Of a stretch of DNA of 64,000 nucleotides, positions 37,801 through 52,944 are shown piece by piece. This DNA comes from Dermatophagoides farinae. Lineage: Eukaryota > Arthropoda > Arachnida > Sarcoptiformes > Pyroglyphidae. The stretch spans positions 2,585,001 to 2,649,000 of the forward strand of contig NC_134684.1 in assembly GCF_024713945.1 (NCBI RefSeq). Direction: 5' to 3'. The notes below the pieces were generated by a model. It was given only the letters and a program-made list of their open reading frames with translations, was not told the DNA's origin and did not search any database. The position numbers were made by a program, and so were the translations under genes. How positions within the stretch are numbered: the stretch's first letter is position 1; the number at the start of each line of letters is the position of its first letter.

Positions 37801-40800
37801 ACACACACACACATATTACATGAATATATACTCCACCTTTAAAATTCTAAACCAATTGAAGCCGACGGGCGCCACCATCATCATCATCATCATCATCATC
37901 ATTGTCTATACAATCAATCTTTTTTTTTTAGTTTCAAAATCTTTTTCTTCAACCATATATGTTTGTACATTTGTACATTGAAAAAAGTTGAATAATCTTA
38001 ATTCATTCATTCTTTTCTCTCTGACTGATGGTCATGCCGGTAATATTTGGTTATAGATGATCGGCTATTCTCATCATTATCAATATCTTGTATTATATAA
38101 CCGGAGATGTAGTAGTAATTGTAATTTGTGCAAATTTTTTTCTAGTTACTTGATTTGAATCTTTTGTTCTTTTTTTTTTGTTTTGTTTTGTTTTCTAATC
38201 TCAATAGTATAGTTGTTTGTGTGTGTGCACATAGTCAAGATTAATGTTTGCTGTTGTTATTGTTGTTGTTGTTGTTGTTGTAGAAGATCTTGATGACACC
38301 TACTTTTGCTTCTACTTTTTTTTTTTTCGTATTTCGGTGGATATAAAACAGATATATATATTAGATGGATAGATAATGGTGTATGTTGGTTGGTCATTCT
38401 TATTCTCATGCTCTTGTTGTATAGTCATACCGAATCTTTCTGTTTTTTTTTCTTTTTGAATTTTTCTAATCTTGTATCACCATTTTTGATTAGTTTAAAT
38501 CGGATTTTTGAATAAAAATAGAGAAAGATAGGTTTGAAGACGATTGATTTGTACAATACAAATCATTACACACACATATATTGAATTCATTGAAAATTTG
38601 ATTCGGTGTATTTGAACACTAATAATGATTTGGAGAAAAAAAAGAATAAGAAATGGTTGATTAAATGGAATGTACAATAAATGAGAAAAATTTTTTTGTT
38701 GGGCAGCCTACTTGTACATCATCATATGTAATGCATATTCATTCAATTCATCAGATTTATTCGTGCATGACGGACCATCAGAAAAAAAAATTCAAGCATC
38801 CTATATAGTGTAGTGGCCAATCTTTTCTATATAATACAATCTGATGATGATGGTGTGTGTGAATGAACAACAGAATTTTTTTTCTTCACTCATCACCATA
38901 TAATATAACGCAAGAATCGATTTGACTCTATATCCATCCATATATACATATATTGTTCAGGCTTATATGTTCGAAGAGAATAACATTTCTCAACCGGAAA
39001 AAATATCAATCCGGTTAAAGACCCGGTTTTTTTTTATTATATCACATAAAAATATGAAATTGCAGACAAATGATGATTTACACACAAAGGTCATATAATA
39101 CAATTGGTGTGATGATGAATAATGATGATAAATGTAATTGTATAGTAAATGAGATTGTCTGATTTTGATTCTCAACAAATAAGATGATGATGATGATGAT
39201 GATAATGGTCATTCAGACAGAAGTGTGGAAAGAATTGCTACACTTTTTTTTCCACATTTATATTTTTTCATGATGATATATAATATGCAGATTTTTTTTT
39301 CTTGATCGTCGTCCACTACACCCCCACCATCGTTCGTTATTTATATCCGTGTTTTTTTTTTGCACAAAGATTCATCATCTTATATTTGATTCATCATATA
39401 TGAATCATAAAGATTTCGCTACAGAACATGTTATTATTCATCATTGTATTTGTATATCATGGTTGGTTGATATATCGGTATGTTGTTGTTGTTGTTGTTG
39501 TTGATCCCTATTACTATTGGTAGTCGTCATCAAAAACACAATAAATTCGCGTAATTGGCAGTCTCCCGTTTTGTTAAACAGAAAAAAATATGTTGCTATC
39601 ATTGATCCGATCATTATGGTCTTCTTCATCATCATCATCATCATCAGGTAAGATGCAAGTGTGTGTGTGTGTGTGTATGGTAGTCAAAGATGACGTGCAC
39701 GATTTCTTTTCTATCAATAATAATAATAAAAAAAACTACCTGAAAGATAATAATGTGTGTAGGAAAAAAAACCTAACCTAAAAAAACCTGAATTCTTTAT
39801 GTTGTTGTAACCACACACACACACTCGCAAACAAAAAAAAAACACGAACGGACACCACCTACACCTCCTCCACCGCCACCGCACATTTCACAATTTATAT
39901 TCCATTTATATTTAGTTAGTTTCAGGTCGAATTCGGTCAATCCCAATGATGATGATAGACAAAACGGAATAATTTTTTTTTTCTCATACATCCATTGAGA
40001 AAACAAAATAATAGTGTTGTCTATAGATGGCAAAATCCTTGAAATTTTATAAAAATCGTGAGCCTTAAAAAAATTTTTTAACCATAGCTAACGGAAGCGA
40101 TTTTCTTACACACACACATCCGCCATGATGATAATGATAAGATAATGATTGGAAATGAAACAAAAAATCCAACAGAAAATACAATAACTTAATATAATAA
40201 ATGAATGGATTTGGATACAATATCATTTACAAGATCGATTGGAATGTATAAGAAAAATTTTTTTTTTTGGTTGTAATAACTAAACATCCATACTGTTCAT
40301 TTGTATATGAGTTATTGCTGATTTATTTGACCGATAAAAAAACGACGTCCAATTTTTTTTTTTCATCATCATCATCATCTTCATCTGATGATCTTAATCT
40401 GAATATTGGGCTAAATTAAAAATCTCCACTGATCTTTATCATCATCATCATCAACGACAGTAACAATAATGCAGAAGATCCGTTCGTATACTATTACCAC
40501 TCCTTGATTGGTGAAGAATGAAAAAAAAAAACAAAAAATAATTGAGAATAAGGATATACGGGAACGGTCACAGGCAGCATTTTGTTCTTTATTTTTATTT
40601 TCTTTTGATTCAAACTGACAATTATCATCAACAACAACAAAAACAGAAAATAAAACGGATTTTATGTTTGTGTGTGTGTGTATGTATGTTGAATCCGACC
40701 ACAATTCATATATATGGCAGACACACAGTAGATCACAAAAAAAAAATTTATCAAAAATTTTGATGATAATACCATTGGATAGGCTGATCTTTCATATATA

Positions 40801-42000
40801 GATGTTTTAACATAGTGTATCTTTCGAAATTGCATCCGTTTTTTTTTCATAGATTGCCAGCTTGCTTGTCAAGTGTTTCACCCAGAAAAAAAAACAAAAA
40901 TCAAAATTGAATTTTATCAAATTGAAAAAAGCAACTAAATGACCAATTATTATTGAGTATAAGTCAAGTAAATTTTAATCCAAAAATGATTAATAAATCA
41001 TTGGACGATAGTAATGGACAAAATCTAATCGATTTTATCGATATATTATACAATCACATATTTTTATCTTATTTCATTGATAAAGATGCAACACACACAC
41101 ACACACACAATGTCATATCGGCTTTGTATCAAACACAAAAAAAAATGGTGGTGAAGAAAAACAAAATCCCGATCCCAATGGATTGGGCGATCATTTTTTT
41201 TTCATTTGATGGTTTTCTGATTTTTTTTTCTCATGATGATGATCTTTTTGACAATTGACATCGTGTATTTTTTTTTGCCACATTTCTTCATCCATACAAT
41301 CATTTGAATAACAGAAGCCTTGACCTAAACTTTTGAAATCATTTAAAATCATTGATTGTTGTTGTTGTTGTGTGATCAGATAAATTGTACAATTTGAAAA
41401 AAAAAATTTTATCTTTATTTTCGATTGTTCAATAATCATGATTTGTGTATATATCAATCAGATTTGAAAAAAAAAATTTTCATTGATCAGAATCAATGTT
41501 TTGGATGCGAAAAAAAAAATTTTTATTTTATTCACAAGAATCGATCATTGAATGTGATCAAAAAAAAAAACATAGGAAACCACATATACACGTGTATCCA
41601 GAAAGATCATCAAATGGATTGGGCGAGATTAATACGTCTTACAACTACTTATTAGTTACAATAACAACAACAACAACAACAACAAGAAAAAAGAAATGAT
41701 GATGGTAAGAAAAATAAAATACATGAATACAGTTGTAATCATGTTACGAAATATTATCTCATAAATAGATTGGTCTATTGTTCCAATTGGAACACGCGTA
41801 GATTGTCCAGCCATAATTTTTGTTATTACTTCAATATAATGATGATTGAACACATACTACTTTGATGCCATTTTTTTTGTTGTTGTTTACATTCATTTTC
41901 GTTTCAGAGAAAAGAAAAAAATCATTGAAATCTATCATATTTGAATGATCATTATTATCAAAAAAAAAAAAAAAAAATTTTCTTTGTTATAATAATCATT
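31801..42000. other. Non-coding region with a CpG-rich patch at its start
   Basis: 31815-31925 holds CACGCGACCGG and CGCGCGCGACCC, the most CpG-dense patch seen. The rest is CAT/ATG arrays (31948-31968, 32001-32024, 35417-35437, 36130-36147, 36272-36297, 37263-37287, 37878-37901), GTT arrays and A/T tracts, with a C-rich patch at 39852-39881. Apart from the weak fragment at 37.3-37.6 kb, no gene recognised. Confidence 0.65.
37334..37576 (+). CDS. Weak candidate coding fragment (possible C-terminal exon)
   Basis: The last 24 codons before TAG read AAYIAPDPMVVPDYNQYGHS, which is not low-complexity and looks more protein-like than other chance frames. A possible acceptor (CGTCATCATCAG) precedes it at about 37515. 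The upstream part is Phe/Cys-rich read-through of T runs. I see no AATAAA soon after the stop and recognise no homology. Confidence 0.15.
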   Translation: MYQRLFFFFLHLYTRFTSYCFCFLLLHFFFVLPCFCPSYDEILAIDLCGQFNFYIVSSSSAAYIAPDPMVVPDYNQYGHS

Positions 42001-44250
42001 CATCCATATGGTGCATGATAGTTTTTGATAATTTTTTTTTTCATGTCAAAGATGCTCTCATTATTATTATCATTCAGTTTCTTCCACCTCTAACCCCCAA
42101 AACATGAAAAAAAACAAGTAAACAAAAAAAAAAATAATAATAATCCATAAACCAATAGAATGGATGAAAAAAAAACAAGCAGCCATAGCTGAATTTTTTC
42201 CTGTTTCATTCCTTATTACCAATCTTACAACGATATATGGTATCCACATCATATAATGAACATTCAAGTACGAATGACTGAAACAAATGATTAGAATATT
42301 GAACAACAATGGATGAATGAACGAAAAAAAAACAAGCTCCCATATATTTTGTGTATTATTACCGAAAAAAAAAAATTCATCTTCATGTCTCTCGAACAAG
42401 ATGAAAAATGTTTACAGTTGTTGTTTTTGTTGTTGTTGTTGTTATTCGAGTTTATTAATAGATCATCAAGCTAAAATAACAAATCATTTTCATGTATGTA
42501 TCATATATTTGTGTGTATTTATACAATAACGACAACCACACACACACACACACACACATATTTACGATTAAGGCGCGACGATCAAAGTGATCAAAAAATG
42601 AAAAAAAAGAAGAAGAAGAAAAAATGACGAATTATAACGAAACGATAATCATTATGATGATGATGATGGCTCCCTATGGATAATGAAGATGGCCCCTATG
42701 GTAGTTGGTCCATGAACTATATAAAATTATTATTGAGAAATGAGTTTTTTATCTAAAAATTTTCAATTAAGGCCATTCATCTATGTATATCCATCGTCTT
42801 TGTGTATTTGTGACTACCAAAAGACCTAAAACTAAGATGGATAAAATAGTTTTATTTTATTTTTTTTTTTAACAAACACAATGGGTGAGTTATGGGCATA
42901 TTTATATGCGATGATGATGATTTTTTTCATACGAAATATATGAAAAGAAATCATAGTTTTTTTCTTTCTTTCCAATGCCCGATTTGTGACGCCCAACACA
43001 TTTTTATATAATACATACACACACAGACACACTGATGGCAGATACAACAACAACAACAACAACAAAAATCTCTAGAAATGTGCAATGTGAATGTGAAAAT
43101 TTTTTTCATTTTTTTTTATCCATCTTGATTTACATTTTTGATTATAAATTCGAGAAGCATCATCATCAACATTGTTTTTGAATTTAAAATGAAATTTTTT
43201 TTTTATTCAATTTAACCATGTGACTTGTGTGTGTATAACAAAAAAAAACAATTAAACGGCTATTTAAATGAAAAAATCTTTCGCATAACAAATTACCTGC
43301 TGTTTGATATAAAATTTATTTAACAAACAATCTTGATTTGATTTGTAATGTTTCAACCCGTTCGATTTATAAACATTGTACATTTGTATATATTAATGAT
43401 AATTAGATGAATGAAAAAATTGTTATCTATTATATATAGACAAGGCCACAAAAATCATATAATTGGAAAAAAAAACAGTCCCCAAATCGAATGGGCCAGA
43501 ACGAGAAGAAAAAGAAACAATTCAATACAAACCACTAATTAAGATTCATTTAAAATTTTAATTGAAAATTATTCATTCATTCATTCGTTCATATACACGT
43601 GTTGAAAACAAACTGCAGTGCAACAACACACACATCAATTGGACATCGATTGGACATGAAAGCAGATGATCATACGAATAACAATCATTTGGCCATCATC
43701 GTCAATTGAATTTTATTCAATTAATTCAATACGTGAAACAAAAAATACACGCACACACACACAAACATTCTACACTTTTTTATCATCGTAACATTATGGA
43801 AAAAAAATCATACTACATTCAAATCAAGAAGCACGAACAACCAAAAAAAAAAAATGATAAGATACATAGAGAAGCACGGAGGCATCAGCATCAGCAGCAG
43901 CAGCAGCAGCCAGAGATGAGTAAAGAAAAAAAATGGCTCATCATAATAGCAATCCTTACGAAAAAAAAAAAAATTTTTTTTTCTTTCCACAATCATTGTG
44001 TGTACAATATGATGATATGGTCGAGAATACCGATTTTCATTTTTTTTTCTCGGACAAATCCTTCTGATCATTATCATTATTTTGTTGATCGTGGTTGAAT
44101 AAAAAAAAAAAAAAATATTCAATCTATGATCTCGATGAACACGCACCATCATCATCATCATCAATGAACATTCTTTTTTTTTTGTCCGGCAGCATCAACA
44201 GCGGTTATCATGACGATGATGATGATGATGATCAGGTGAACAAATGAAAT

Positions 44251-44281
44251 GAAGAAGACGAAGAAGAAGAAGAAGAAGAAG
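44251..44281. repeat. GAA trinucleotide array
   Basis: Ten GAA units with one GAC variant, directly after an ATG/GAT tract. Confidence 0.92.
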
Positions 44282-45174
44282 TAGGAAAGGAAAAAAAATC
44301 GTGATCCACCCGCAATTGTGAATTATGGCTGCTGCTGTTGTTATTTTTTTTTGTTGCTGCTTTGCTGCTGATTGACTTTCTTTTTTTTTCTATATTGCTG
44401 CTCTGATAAAGTATCCATATGGATATATTTGAATTTGGTCTGGTTGAATTTTTTGATTTTTTTATTTTTTTCATCATCATCTACTTGATCATCATCATCG
44501 TCATCATTATTCAACCATACACTATGATCAAAATAATAATAATAATAATAATTGACACACGAAATACATCACGAAATCTAGATAGGATTTTTTGTTGTTC
44601 GCTAGACTACTCCATTCTTTCTTATCTTTATTTGAACACCGAATGATCATCATAGACAATCCATATCGTTCATACATATATTATATTATTATTCCACTAC
44701 AAAAAAAACAAGTATATGGATATATTCGCTCCCAGTTCTTTCGTTCAATATGTGAACAATCTCATTACAAATCCATTTTGTACATTACATTTTGTTGTTG
44801 TTGCTGTTGTTGATAAAAATTTAGCCATTGAAGATGATCCAAACTGAAAACAACAACCAATGATGATGATGATGATGATGATGATGATTACTATGTCCAT
44901 ATATCTTTCATTCATTCAATTCAATTCAATTCAAATTTATCCATTCCATAAAGTGATCGTGCATGCATGCATCAATCCAAATGTATGTGCCTATTTTTTT
45001 TCTACTTTACTTCCAAATTGCAGAGGCAGCCAAGAAAAAAAAACATTCAGCTGCTTCTGCCTAACAAATGAAACAAATGAAATGGTAAAAAAAAATTGAT
45101 GAATTATATATCATGATGATGATCGTTGAACATCCATTTTGAAAATCATTATAATGATCATCATGATACAATGC

Positions 45175-45198
45175 AGTAGTAGTAGTAGTAGTAGTAGT
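45175..45198. repeat. (AGT)8 microsatellite
   Basis: Eight perfect AGT units, a trinucleotide class rare here compared with ATG/CAT. Confidence 0.93.
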
Positions 45199-48100
45199 TG
45201 ATCTTTCTATCTAGATTGCCCTAAAACAGGTAATGCACACAGGTTCATTCATCTTATATCCAAAGTGTGGAATGAGGGGATGAAAAACAAAAATTTTTTT
45301 CATTATTTTTCTTCTTCATTATTCACCCAGTTATGAATTTTCATTTTCAATGAATTATATGGAAAAAACCAAAAAAAAAGAAAAAATTCCATTCATCTAT
45401 CCGATCCATGATTCAGATCCATATCTTTGATATAATCATTCATTCACTTTGTGGAATGGATTAATACCATTTGGATTAGCGATCTTTTTTTTTGTTTTTG
45501 TTTTGTTGATGAGTTTTCGATCCAATCAGCATTTTGTTTTCGATTTATTTATAATTCATCATCATAATCATCATCATCATCATCATCATGAGCGAGGTTT
45601 ATCCAAGTGGATGAATTTTATCCGTTTTTTTTCACTCACTCATCACCATATGGATATTATCAATGATTTTTTGATGATGATGATGATGATGATTGAGAAA
45701 GGAAATTTTTATTATGAAAACAATTATAATGTATCTGGTAATACTGAGTTTTTTTAGTTTACAGCAACAAATCCTTTTTTTTTATTTATCTTTGTCTTTT
45801 GATTTAAAAGGATTATTTTCCATTCATTCATCAATCAATCAATGATGATGATGAATGAATGAATGAAAAATACCATTGTAACAATGAATATAAATTTCTA
45901 ATCTCTCTCTCTCTCTCTCTTCTCTCTTTTGATTTGAAAACAAAGTAGCAAACAAATGAAGAAAAAAAAATTTTCATTCTTTCGGAATCAATTTGAATTT
46001 AAATTTTAAAGGAAAAAAAATCCCAAATACAAAAAAAAATTGATATTCTTTGATTGAATGTTGCAAAAAATAATGATGTAACCAACCAATCATCATCGAT
46101 TATCTATCTAATAATCAAAAAAAAATCGAATCATTTATTTATGTCAATGTGTGTGTGTGTGTGTGTTTTTTTTTCTATTTTCAATGATAAATCTTCAGGT
46201 AAATCACCGATCAATGTTAATAGTTGTGATGAGGATGATTTTATATTCGTTGTCTTTATGCCATTTACCATCATCGTCATCATCATCAAAAAGAACAGCA
46301 ACAACAACAACATTAGTAACAAAATATAAAATCTGAAATCCGGATTCCAATCATCAACTACATCATCATCGATAGTTTTTTTTTCTTCGTTATCCTACCA
46401 TTCTAATCATCTTATGATTCAGAATGCTAATGATGATGATGGGACCAAGCAAATAATAAGCGTAGGCAGGTAGATATTAGGTTTTCTTCTTTCTTATTTT
46501 TTTTTGTTTTGTTTTGTTTCACATCCATATACCCCCCTCATTTATATAGTAAAGATAAAGATGAAGCGAAAGAAAAAAAAAATGAAATGGTATGATGTAG
46601 TATTGGTTATATTCTTATCGCTGTATGTATTTGTGAGTGAGAAAAACTTGCTTGTCAGTTGGTATATATATTATAATGATAATCATAAGTAGCTTGAAAC
46701 GATGACGACAACAACAACATGATGATCGACAACGATCATTGGAAACTTGACTACTACTTACAACAGAATGATGATGATGATGATGGTGATCATCATTCTC
46801 TTGTACTACAAAAAAAAGCTATCATCATGAACCGATGAATGACCGAAGAACAAGAAGAAGAAGAAAAGAAAAAAATACACCCTCACCGCCACCGCAATGA
46901 AGATGATGATGATGATGATGATGGTGATCCCGGATCTTGAACAAAAATGCAGTTTTCCTTTAGTTCAATAGCCATGGCAAAAAAAACAAGCAGAACAAAA
47001 AAAATGAAATTTTTTAAATGATTCTACCACTTGGTAGTAATTGTTGTTGTTGTAGGAGTATAAGTAGCTGATATAAATTCGATTTGGTAGCACATTCTGT
47101 TCATTATAATCATTGAATTTAGGATAATATTTTTTTTTTGCAAGAAAGAAATTCGTTTACATTGAAATCGATATGTACATACTGAATGGACAAGTCAAAT
47201 TGAATTGAAAAGAAAATTTTTTTTTTTTTGCATTATTTTACTTGTCATTACCAATGATAACCGTTGTATATAGGATTATTGTTCGATTGATGATCATCAT
47301 CATAATCTATTCTGGTAAGATTTCTCCTTTTTTTCTCATTTTCTTTTCATTCACTTAAATAAATGAATTGAATCCATTAAAATTCATTTGTTTGGAAAAC
47401 TTTCGGATTGTCATCAATGGTCATCAACTACCAAGGAAATTATTGTCAATTTTTTTTCATCTAAAATAAAATGAACCACACCTAATGTGTGATAGGAAAT
47501 TTGGCAAATTTTTTCTCAAGTGTCATCATCAACATCATCCATGTAAACATTCAGCATACAATAAACAAAGATAAAGAAAGAGAGATAGTAGAAACTTGGT
47601 TCCGGTAATTCACATCAACAAATATTGTTTAAACAGTATGAAAACAAAAAAAAACATATACTAACATAAAAAACCATTGTGTAATCGATATCGATATGGA
47701 TCGATCATCGTTGACAATTTATATATGTCCATCTAATAATATTTGTCGGTGTGTTGTTTGATTTGATAATTGACAAGTTTTTTTTTTACTTCGTTTATTT
47801 TTTGTTGTTGTCTTTTGTTTTTTTTTTATTTGTTGTCATTTTTTCCCATTATAAAAAAAAACTTTCCTAGAATGACAATCATGATGATGAGTATTCTTTG
47901 CGGAAAATTGTGTTGTGTGGCTGTTGAAACTGTTTTTTTTTTTTTTTTTTTTTTTTTGGTCAATTGACCTAAAAATGGTTATTGACCTGTTCCACTTACA
48001 CACAGCCATGATGATGATCTAATAGTGAAAAAAAATAGTAGAAGGGTCAGAGGCTATAATTTTTTTCTCTTTTCATTACATTTTTAATCGATATTGCGTG

Positions 48101-50526
48101 TCATCATAATCATCATCATGGAAATGATGATAATTTCAAATAATTTCATATTGTGTGTTTATTATTCCATAAATGATGATCTTAATTAGTACTACAAAAT
48201 CTGAATAAAAACGTTATTATAATAATGATGATGATGATGATCCATAATGGGCTTGTAATATGTTGTTTATCCGTTAATTCATTAAATTATTTTTTTTTCA
48301 TTATATGATTTATAATTATGTCTAATGATGGTCATCACCATAATTTTTTTTCTCTATTTTTTTTTTATTACCACCGACACAGTATTTGAAGATTTGTGGA
48401 TAATCCCAATTCATTTCCATGTTCCATATGCCACATTTTTCTTCAAAATGTTGAAGATGATGATGATGATGATGATGATGAATTTGCATCCATTTTTATT
48501 CACATATTCATGTCTATAAAAAAAAATTTCTATTTTTTTGAATATTTTGGTTTTTTGGATACAAAAAAAAAATGCCGAATAGAAAAAAAAACAGATAGAA
48601 TGCAGATGGTCGGTCTGTTGTTGCTGCAAAAAAAAAAAAAAATGATTCATTTGGTTGCTTGTCAGATAGAGTCCATAAGCTTTACCCGAAAAAAAATAAA
48701 AAAGATTTATTTCATATCAACACTTGGTAAAGTTTTTTTTTCTGTTCTCAGAAATATTTTTTTTTTGCTCTCTCCCAAAAATAAAAGATTCACATTCAAA
48801 AAGGGTACATAATAATAATGGCCAAATGTGAATGAATCCTGATGATGATGATGATGATGATGCGGATATAAATCATAAAAATGTTCGTCATTATCCGAAC
48901 AAACAAATGTTGTTACAGGCTTGATAAAATTCAGAACAACAACAACAACAGCAACAACAATTTAGGCCCCCTCTTACAAACAATTTTCTAAACACCTGAA
49001 ATTGTCACAAAAGACAAAAAAAAGTCTGTCTACTTACCTACCTACCTATGTGTTTTATGATTATTATCACCTAAATATCACTATTTTTTTTCTATCAGCC
49101 TACGCATAGACATGTATACACACACGCACTCACACACACACACACACACCTACACATAAACATAAACAGTTAGCAATAATTGAATGAACAATACGAATTT
49201 TGAAGAAAAATAAAACAAAACAAAAAAAATTATAACATCTGCCTTTTACGGGTCAAATAAACTATTCAGTAGATGGTAAAAACATACTGCTTTTTGCCAT
49301 AAACCTGGTTATCTATCAATTCAGTTTTTTTTTGGAAACCCAGGTATTCTTAAAACTTTCGTTCACATTGTTTATAAATACGGAGAAAAAAAACAACATA
49401 AAGAATTACGGTAGAAAAATAAAAAAACCACTCTGATATTGATACCAGTATCAATAGATCAATATACAATTAAATCAATTGATCATTATAATCATATGGA
49501 AATGGATTCAATATGGGTGGAGAAGGTGTGAATATGATGATGATCACCAGAAATCACCATAGCCATAAATAGGTGCGACTTTTATTTTCATAGTTTCGGT
49601 TTTCAATGTTCTTTTTCGCACATTTTTTTTCAAATATGAGAATATACAACAACAACAACAACAATATCATTATTCATAACCATAATGTCAATGTTTGTGA
49701 ATAAAAGACGAGAACTTATCGACAAGAGTGGTCCAGAATCAAATTGAATCAGGATCATTGTATGAGTCACAAAGCAAGTACTTTTTATGCATTAGATTTT
49801 AGGAGGACCATCGTCACCATCATCATCATCATTATCATTGACGTCATTTACGGTCAATTTGGAATGACTTTCATATATAATAATGATGGTGGGCTTTAAT
49901 TGACTCTTATCACAGAGAGAGGGTATGAGGGACACGTGCTTGAACTGTTACATCATCTGCTCGCAAACATACACACACACACACACATTGATAATGAACC
50001 AATTTGTTGTTGTTGATTATATTATTTGACATGAATACAATGATCTACCAATTTTTATTTTTTATTTATATTTACGCACAGCCAATATTGTATATATTCA
50101 AAGAATCTTCTTTTTTCTTTTTTTGTGCCTGTCATTTTTAAATTTTTTTTTCTCTTTTTTGGATCTGTAAATAATTGGATCATTACGTTTGACGTTTTGA
50201 TGATGACGTGTGACGTGTTGTCATTGATTCTCATTCGTTTTTTTTGACTAAATGCATGAATGTCGATGACAGGCATGCTTTTTCATTGAGAATGAATGGA
50301 GAGAAAAAAAATAGTGATGATGACCACACACAACGTCATTTGATCCAATTTGAAGGTGGGTAGAATCAAAAATATTGTGACATTTTCAACATTGGTGAAT
50401 AGAATTATTATTTACATGATCAAGTAAAAGACGATCATTGTCATTCTGTCGTTTGATGACAAAAGCACAGCATTGTTTGTTTTCATGAAAATTCTGTCTG
50501 ATTCACACACCAGTTAAATATTTTTT

Positions 50527-50570
50527 GTTGTTGTCCAACTCTATGGACAACAACAACAGTTGTTGTTGTC
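50527..50570. repeat. Overlapping hairpins built from GTTGTTGTC/GACAACAAC
   Basis: The arm at 50545-50557 (GGACAACAACAAC) can pair upstream with 50527-50536 (loop AACTCTAT) or downstream with 50559-50570 (one-base centre). Both pairings are perfect and compete for the same arm. Confidence 0.75.
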
Positions 50571-52668
50571 GCTGTTGGGTCAAACACACACACACCTAAA
50601 CCTACAAAAGCGCAAAACCTTTGATTCTGTTGTTGTCATTTTATTGCTCCAATTAGCCTTTGTTAGTAGATCATTATTTGATTCATTTTAAAATGAAAAA
50701 TTTCCAAAAAAAACGGGGTAATATATGTTCGTTGTTGTTGATATATCTATTTAGGATTCATTTTAGGCAAATGTTTTTACAACAACAACAACAACAGCAA
50801 AAAAAATTTCATTGATCTTCAGAAAAAAAAATTTATCGTTTTTTTCTGTTTAGTGAGAATTTGTGTCGTTGTTCTTTTTTTTCGTTATTTTGGATCAATT
50901 GAAATATTTATCAGCCAATTTCATTTGAGAATGATCAATAATTTAGTGAATAAAATTCTTCGTATCAATAGACGCGTGCCATTTGCCATATTGTCAATCA
51001 ATGTTTAGCTGTTCATTTGTGTCGATTTCAATTTCATTCTCATTCTCATATACAAATATCAAATATCGTGTGTTCAATTGTTGATGTCGTCGATTTTTCA
51101 TTCTATATATATATATATTTGTATTTAATTAGATCAATCCAGAACATTTATTGATAGTCGTCATTGTCCAATTGACTCATGGCAGCTGCATCTGCATCTG
51201 TGTTTGTGTGTTTAATATTGATGGTGATTGCTATAGAGAATTTTATTTTGTTTACTAATTTTATTTAGCAAAATCCATATAAAACATGATGACAATACAT
51301 GAAGACAAGCGCCAGACAAACAAACAAACACACGAATTGTGTACAAAAAAAAAAAAAAAATTTCTTGTTTAATACCTTGAACATGGATGAACCATAATAC
51401 ACATGATTATCTTGTACCTGTATGTTTGTATGTATGTATACGATCGATCCAGGTGTCCAAAATTATTTATCCCAAGCCGTTCACAGGATTAATTCAGATA
51501 CAGATGCCCAAAAAAAAAAATTTTTTTTTCAAAGATGGAATTTTTTTCTCTCTGTTCCTTGTTCTGATTATTGATTATTTTAGGACCATCAAAATTTTCC
51601 AATAAAAAAAATGTGGAATAGATATAATGTTTGTTGGATTCAATATGCCACGGTTGAAATCAATGAAAAAAAATTTTACGATTCAATTTGTTGAAACTAG
51701 ATCAGGTAAAATTGTAATAAAAATCTTACACACACACACACACAGGTAATAAACGTTCATTTTTTTCAATCATAAAATTGGATAGGAAAAACTTTCACCG
51801 TTACCGGTTTTTTTTTGGTCCACCACTTCAAAATTCACTTTTGTTTTTTAAATTTCTTCAGGGCAAAAAAAATCAATCAATTGAATTTTCAACTAGTTCA
51901 TCAAACTATTTTTAGATGTCACACATTTTTTTTTAAAGAAAATTTGATTTTTTTTTCTGTTGTCACCAGTATAACTTTCTTCTATTATTTGTCAACAGAA
52001 AAACTTTCTCTTTTTCCATCAATTGACCAATTTGACTCTATTTTTAGATATATTTGTTTTGTCTGATCAATTTACCTGGATTTCAAGTGAGCCAAAAAAA
52101 AAAAAATTCTCTGTTCTGATAAATTACTGAAAATAGAAAATCAATTTCAAGGTGGCCCAAATTTTTAGTTTCGTTTTCATTTCGTTTGTTTTTATTGATT
52201 TTTTTTTTTGCTGGTGATTGTGCCGCATTTTTTTTTACAATTGAAAATGATCAAATAACAAATGAATAAAAATGGTCCCAAGTGTTCCTGATGGATATGA
52301 AATTCAGCAAAAAAAAAAAAAATCAAATCAAGATCTGATCAAAAAGATAATCGTACAGATATCGATATAAGTGACCAAAGTTGTTGCTTTATTTGTTATT
52401 TATTTATTTTTTTTTTTTGTTCCACAAAAATCGTGATTTCCGTTGTACGTGTTGTACATACTACATGTATATATATACAAGTGAATCTTTGGTCAACAAA
52501 ACTTGGTCACGAAAAATGATGACGAAGTCCAACAGACCGTGATGATGATCATCACATTCACTATCTTTCAATGATGATGTTTTTCTTTTTCTTTTTTTTT
52601 TTTTTTGCTTACTTGGCAAAAAGAATCATCATCATACACGTCGATCATTCATCGAGTTCTTCATTCGT

Positions 52669-52684
52669 TCGATCGATCGATCGA
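52669..52684. repeat. (TCGA)4 self-complementary tract
   Basis: Perfect 16-base palindrome TCGATCGATCGATCGA. Related CGAT-rich words occur at 47684-47712 and 61070-61245. Confidence 0.85.
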
Positions 52685-52911
52685 TTGATGGTAAAAGTCG
52701 GTGCTAAGAGGTTTCAATTTGAGCCATTTAGCAAGACAAACAAACACTATGTGTGTGTGTGTGTGTATGTGTGGATGTGAATCATCGTGAAATTCTGTCG
52801 AATATATATTGAATGAATGGACAGCACGATGATGGCTTAAATTGGTACTGTTTTTTTTTTTTTTTTTTTTTTGGTTCATCAATGCTGATGACGATGACGG
52901 CGGTCAAATAC

Positions 52912-52944
<33 letters not shown>

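Noticed and set aside
44860-45099. Open frame beginning with a long Met run
   Set aside because: The Met run is an ATG microsatellite. The rest has no recognisable protein features.
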